Positions 60,065-64,000 of a DNA stretch of 64,000 bases are shown in pieces. The notes beneath the pieces are model-generated. The model worked only from the letters and a program-made list of their open reading frames with translations. It ran no database searches and had not been told where the DNA came from. A program made the translations under genes and the position numbers. Within the stretch, counting starts at the first letter, position 1; each line of letters opens with the position of its first letter. The stretch lies in the NCBI GenBank assembly GCA_001657325.1, contig LWRO01000016.1, positions 1-64,000 on the forward strand, given 5' to 3'. The DNA comes from Geitlerinema sp. BBD 1991-9. GTDB taxonomy: Bacteria > Cyanobacteriota > Cyanobacteriia > Cyanobacteriales > Geitlerinemataceae.

Positions 60065-61193
60065 CTCAGAAGCCGAGGAAAACCCCTCCCCATCCCGTAC
60101 AGAAGCCATCCTCGATCGACTTCAGCTGCATCCGGTACAGCTTAAAAACATTTTGCCTCGATGGAAGCGGACGCATTACCGTGCTGTACTCAACTGGTTG
60201 ACGCACTACCAACCCAAACCCAACGGTTCCAACCTCGATCGCGTGCGAAACTACCTCGAAGCATTCCGCCATCTGTGCGAGATCGAAGATTGGGAGCGGG
60301 CGCGAGTCGTTCTATTTTTAAGGCTGGACACACCAACGGGAGACGAACTGCACAAACAACTCGAAGTTTGGGGATACTACCGCGAACAAATCGAACTGTA
60401 CGAAAGTATTTTAGGAAAAGGCGATCTCGAACTCGATTTAACCTGCCTCAAAGGATTGGGAACGGCGTACTCCTACCTCGGCGATTACCAGCAGGCGATT
60501 GCTTGTCATCAAAAACATTTACAAATCGCACGCATTCTCGGCAACCGCCAAAGTGAATCGATCGCGCTCGGAAATCTGGGCTTGGAGTACTACTATATCG
60601 GCGAGTATCAACGGGCGATCGAATATCACGAACGCACGCTCCAACTCTCCCGCGAGATCGGCGATCGACTCGGAGAAGGTCAAGCACTCGGCAATCTCGG
60701 GCTAGCGTACCACGCCATGGGAGACTACCAACGGGCGATCGCCCAACACGAGAAAGACTTAGCGATCGCGAGAGAAATGAACGATCGACTCGGAGAAGGT
60801 CAAGCGCTCGGCAATCTCGGCTATGCGTACTACGCCCTCCACGATTACGATCGAGCGCTCAATTGCGAGCGTCAGTACCTCGAAATCTCGCGAGAAATTA
60901 GCTTTCGAGAAGGAGAGGGAATCGCGCTCTCGAACATGGGAGAAACCTACATCCGCCTCGATCGATATGGAGATGCTCTTGCCGCGCTACAAGAAGCTCT
61001 CGACATCGCACGGGAAATCGGAGATCGACACGGCGAAGCAGAGGGCCTCAAAAACCTTTCCGAACTCTATCAGCACCTCGAAGAGCCTCAAGTCGCACTC
61101 AACTACTGTCAGCAAGCCCTCGCGATTGCTCGCGGCTTAGGCGTTCCCCTCGCCCAAGAATGCGAAACTCTCCTGAAACAGTTGTTGAAGTAA
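60045..61193 (+). CDS. TPR protein, partner of the NB-ARC ATPase
   Basis: A 382-residue protein made mainly of 40-residue TPR-like units (from about 135), with repeated LGNLGLAY, GDYQRAI and SREIGDRLGEGQA elements. At least five repeats are nearly alike at the DNA level (for example 60661-60780 and 60781-60900), so copy number can change by recombination. The N-terminal 130 residues are helical and not recognised. Overlap with the NB-ARC gene implies translational coupling. Together they would form an NB-ARC sensor in which TPR recognises a ligand. Confidence 0.82.
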   Translation: MENRPANSEAEENPSPSRTEAILDRLQLHPVQLKNILPRWKRTHYRAVLNWLTHYQPKPNGSNLDRVRNYLEAFRHLCEIEDWERARVVLFLRLDTPTGDELHKQLEVWGYYREQIELYESILGKGDLELDLTCLKGLGTAYSYLGDYQQAIACHQKHLQIARILGNRQSESIALGNLGLEYYYIGEYQRAIEYHERTLQLSREIGDRLGEGQALGNLGLAYHAMGDYQRAIAQHEKDLAIAREMNDRLGEGQALGNLGYAYYALHDYDRALNCERQYLEISREISFREGEGIALSNMGETYIRLDRYGDALAALQEALDIAREIGDRHGEAEGLKNLSELYQHLEEPQVALNYCQQALAIARGLGVPLAQECETLLKQLLK

Positions 61194-61253
61194 TCGAGGA
61201 GATGACCGGATGGAGAGACGACCGAATAATGTCCAATCGACCCCATCATCCCA

Positions 61254-63824
61254 TCACCTCCAATTCCCCACGAGGACAAACGGCCCCCAATAATACGGAC
61301 TCGCAAACCGATCGTCTGTCAGCAAATCGAGCTGAGCTTGTCGTAGAGCTTCCGCCTTGTTAATGTGTCCGTCGTCATGAATTTCTTTCAGGTGTCGGTA
61401 AAACTGTGTCATCAGTCGTGCCGTCGATCGATCGTTGACGTTCCACAAACTCCCAACTGTACTGTGCGCTCCCACTCGGATACCCATGCCCGCAAATCCC
61501 AACACCGTTCGATCGTTCCCTTCTGCCGTTTCACAGGCACTCAACACCAGCAACTCTAAGGCATGACGATGGCGGGTGACGTTCTGATGTAAAATCTGCG
61601 CCAGTCGATCGAGGGTCAGTGGGCGATCCCAAGCCAAAACAAAGGTATTTTCAGCAAAGGTGTCGAATTGAGCGTGAGTGGCGATATGAATGGCCGTAAA
61701 CGCTCGATCTCGAACGGCTGCTTCGAGTCGATCGCTTTTAAATGCTTCCTCAAACAATAACTGTGCGTTCACGATCGAGGAAATTTCTCGCAGTTCCTCC
61801 TCGACATAGGGCAAATCCGTCCAGTTTGTGGGTGCGAATTGAGGCAACGACGTTAAATCGATCTGACTGAAGCTCGAACGTCCTGCCGCTAACAGGTCGA
61901 ATCCCCCAGGAGGAGAGGCGGGCATATCCAACAACTGCAAACCCGGTGCGATGGCAATCGAATACTTTTCCACCAAAAATTTCTCGCCGTCGTACAATAC
62001 CGAGACGGGCAGATTTTGCAACGCACCATCCAAGACAAAAGCGACCGTCGTTCCCAAACGATCTGACAAGTCTCGTTCGAGCGGGCGAAACAACATATCG
62101 TAAGCTTGCTCGAGGGGCTGTTGCCAAAGGAAATCGTTAGCCAGAGACTGGCGGATAATCTCGACAAAGGTTTCCATTCCTTCCTGTGGGAGGGGCGATC
62201 GATAGTGGCGCAGCGGTGCGTTGGGTACCGATAAGATCAGGTGTAATCCGTCCGGTAGCACGATAGTGTACACCGCGCTCGCTTGCGCGTCGAGATCTTC
62301 GATCGAGCGTTCGACCGTTTCCGAACAAGCATCCCCGAAAAAGTTATCGAGTTCTGCCAGTTGCAAAGCCTCAATCGCATCTTGCGCCTGTCGCAACTCT
62401 TCTGGCGTCGGGGACTCCGAAGCCAATAACAATCCGACCCACTCGCGATAGACCGGTTCGACCTCGTCGCGAAAATCGTATTGCACGTCTCGGTTGAGGG
62501 CGCTGAGATCCCCGCGCAACCATTGCAACGTTTCCACAGCAGAACGATACGCCTCGAGCGCCCCCAGACGATCGCCGGAGCGCTCGAGCAACCGCCCCAA
62601 TTGCCATTGCCAACGATAGGCAATATTCCAAGCCTCGATCGAGCGAGCAATTGCCAATGCCGATCTCGTCAATCGTTCGGCCCCCTCTCGATCTCCAGCC
62701 AGTTCGTAGAGTTCTCCGAGCTGTCCCAAAGCATACGCTTCACTGCGTCGATCGCCGAAGCTTCGTGCAAGATCGATGGCCTGCGCGATCGAGAGGGCGA
62801 TGTCCTCAAACGAAATCGGACTTTGTCCCGCTTCGGCCAACTGTTCCCCATGGGGAGATGCAACGTAGCAGTCGCGAAACAGAGGAGATTGATAAGGACG
62901 ATACTCCGGTTCAGTCGATCTCGAGTTTGAAACGACTCCGAACGTTTCACCTTCAGGTGGGTTCGCGACTTGAAGGGTTTGCAACTTCAAACACGTGAGG
63001 CTGTAGGCAAAGTTTAACAGCTCGATCGCCGCATCGCGACTGGGCGGTTGTAAAGTCAACTGCAGCCACAGTTGCGCTAATAACTCTTGCACGCTCCCCT
63101 CAATAGGAGTTTCAACCAGTAAGCTCAGTAAGTTGAGTTGCGCTCGTCGTCGAGCAACGTCTGAACCGGGAACGCGAATCGCTTGACGGTAAAATTCTGC
63201 TGCCGTTGTGAAATGTGAATGCGCCGGACGACCGTATCCTTCATAACGCTTGCCAAGGGTACGGTGGACGTTTCCCAGACTCACCAACAGTTCAGAGAAG
63301 AGCGGCTGCTCGGAGAGTTGCTGAGACATAGCAAGACCGTACTCGAGGACTCGTCGAGCGGCCCCAAGAGAGCCTAAATTCGTCAGGACTTCCCCGAATT
63401 GGTGTAGGACAGCAACGTTAACAACTGTGTACTCGAGTTCCCGGAGCGGTTCGAGTCTGGTGAAGGCTGTACTGGAGTTGAGATTGGGGGAATGCTGTCC
63501 CGCTTCTACAAACGACGGTTCTAGGGTAATGTCGTCCGAAACAATGAGTTGGAGTGTTTCCCGCGACAGTCCCAACCGCTCCCCCAAAAGGAATGCTGCT
63601 CGCCGCTGTCGTCCTTCCACCTTGAGTGTCTGTACTTCCTCCAACAGCTCGACGCTCGGCAAGCGCGGCTCGACTAAGCTGACCCTTGAAGGTTCGATCG
63701 AGCTGGGATAGGTGGGATCTGAAACGTCAATTTGGATCGATCTCGCACTGAAGACGACGCACGACCAGATCGTCAGAACCCACAGCAATCCCCACATCCA
63801 CCACCGACGCACACCTCTTAACAC
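61254..63824 (-). CDS. TPR-CHAT caspase-like protease
   Basis: An 856-residue protein. The N-terminus has a signal or membrane helix (WMWGLLWVLTIWSCVVFSA), followed by TPR-like helical repeats (about 60-500; RSEAYALGQLGELYELAGDR, EGAERLTRSALAIARSI). The C-terminal CHAT domain (about 560-856) has the catalytic His in IHIATHAQF and Cys in LVLSACETAEG, then GFAGMGIRVGAHSTVGSLWN and ASPYYWGPFVLVGNW. CHAT proteases of this type process partner proteins in defence or surface systems, and in cyanobacteria they often accompany haemagglutinin-type exoproteins. It starts with GTG at 63824; an ATG at 63797 is the alternative. Convergent to the NB-ARC/TPR pair. Confidence 0.88.
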   Translation of the reverse strand: MLRGVRRWWMWGLLWVLTIWSCVVFSARSIQIDVSDPTYPSSIEPSRVSLVEPRLPSVELLEEVQTLKVEGRQRRAAFLLGERLGLSRETLQLIVSDDITLEPSFVEAGQHSPNLNSSTAFTRLEPLRELEYTVVNVAVLHQFGEVLTNLGSLGAARRVLEYGLAMSQQLSEQPLFSELLVSLGNVHRTLGKRYEGYGRPAHSHFTTAAEFYRQAIRVPGSDVARRRAQLNLLSLLVETPIEGSVQELLAQLWLQLTLQPPSRDAAIELLNFAYSLTCLKLQTLQVANPPEGETFGVVSNSRSTEPEYRPYQSPLFRDCYVASPHGEQLAEAGQSPISFEDIALSIAQAIDLARSFGDRRSEAYALGQLGELYELAGDREGAERLTRSALAIARSIEAWNIAYRWQWQLGRLLERSGDRLGALEAYRSAVETLQWLRGDLSALNRDVQYDFRDEVEPVYREWVGLLLASESPTPEELRQAQDAIEALQLAELDNFFGDACSETVERSIEDLDAQASAVYTIVLPDGLHLILSVPNAPLRHYRSPLPQEGMETFVEIIRQSLANDFLWQQPLEQAYDMLFRPLERDLSDRLGTTVAFVLDGALQNLPVSVLYDGEKFLVEKYSIAIAPGLQLLDMPASPPGGFDLLAAGRSSFSQIDLTSLPQFAPTNWTDLPYVEEELREISSIVNAQLLFEEAFKSDRLEAAVRDRAFTAIHIATHAQFDTFAENTFVLAWDRPLTLDRLAQILHQNVTRHRHALELLVLSACETAEGNDRTVLGFAGMGIRVGAHSTVGSLWNVNDRSTARLMTQFYRHLKEIHDDGHINKAEALRQAQLDLLTDDRFASPYYWGPFVLVGNWR

Positions 63825-64000
63825 GCTTTTCTCTTAACCTCTTTGAGGATGTTTGAAAAGTTAATTGAAATCCGACTCAAAAAACGCTTTATCGACTCGA
63901 TCGATTTCGCTAAAATCTTTATTCGGGAAGACTTCTCAGGGTATTTTTCAACATCTTCTCAAACTCTCAATCTAAATCCTTCTCATCTCCATCGATCGTC
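63825..64000. other. Upstream region of the CHAT gene (window end)
   Basis: 176 bp up to the window edge. A small AACCTC-TTTGAGG palindrome (about 63836-63849) precedes the CHAT gene start. No gene start is seen before the edge. Confidence 0.4.

Overview
The window looks like a chromosomal segment of a cyanobacterium, probably a filamentous one. It carries Ycf34 and DUF3285 proteins known mainly from cyanobacteria and plastids, a carotenoid oxygenase, an extracellular FhaB-type protein, a Tll0287-like heme-binding sensor cyclase and heptanucleotide short tandem repeats (STRR). The hexamer CGATCG and runs such as TCGATCGA are extremely frequent both in genes and between them. No rRNA, tRNA, CRISPR array, phage or complete insertion sequence was recognised.

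Layout. 0-8.3 kb: urease accessory gene ureE, a GH13 amylase, a receiver-GGDEF regulator and a very large multi-PAS/GAF histidine kinase. 8.5-15.7 kb: a two-partner-secretion exoprotein, a three-gene operon resembling the 'orange protein' (ORP) operons of sulfate reducers (NifX-like protein plus two ferredoxin-bearing MinD ATPases), and an orphan dndD-like ATPase gene whose start lies inside a perfect palindrome. 15.9-20.4 kb: an ECF sigma / anti-sigma / Spy-CpxP operon, a P-loop kinase, ycf34, the CCA-adding enzyme and a pilin-like lipoprotein. 20.6-29.4 kb: a probable small-molecule cluster (GNAT fusion, NAD epimerase, Ntn amidohydrolase/acyltransferase, SDR, gamma-glutamyl ligase) with a divergent B12-binding radical SAM gene. 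29.8-38.7 kb: a transketolase-like TPP enzyme, a Uma2 pseudogene, and a STAND/ATPase locus into which a toxin-antitoxin pair has been placed between direct repeats. 38.7-48.7 kb: mostly housekeeping genes on the minus strand (pepP, MBL-fold, trpG/pabA, dgkA, ybeY, DUF3285, carotenoid oxygenase, VIT-VWA, M48 protease, NfeD-like). 49-64 kb: a region rich in conflict-type and signalling proteins (HTH-TIR-AAA, a second AAA protein with an unknown C-terminus, SPL-type radical SAM, a methyltransferase, an adenylate cyclase, two tandem tail-anchored mini-proteins, an NB-ARC ATPase with a separate TPR partner, and a TPR-CHAT protease).

The most unusual material is (1) a MITE family with GGGTGCATCTCA ends and 8-bp target duplications at four sites, one copy carrying a second nested MITE with a TA duplication; (2) the toxin-antitoxin cassette flanked by a 27/30 duplicated gene start in the STAND locus, whose WD40 half also changes base composition abruptly; (3) the ORP-like operon; (4) the unassigned biosynthetic cluster; and (5) the tandem mini-proteins ending in PEA-x-PS + hydrophobic segment + LLRQ.

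All assignments come from reading motifs and gene order by eye. No database or structure search was run. Starts were moved to internal ATG codons where upstream extensions looked non-coding.
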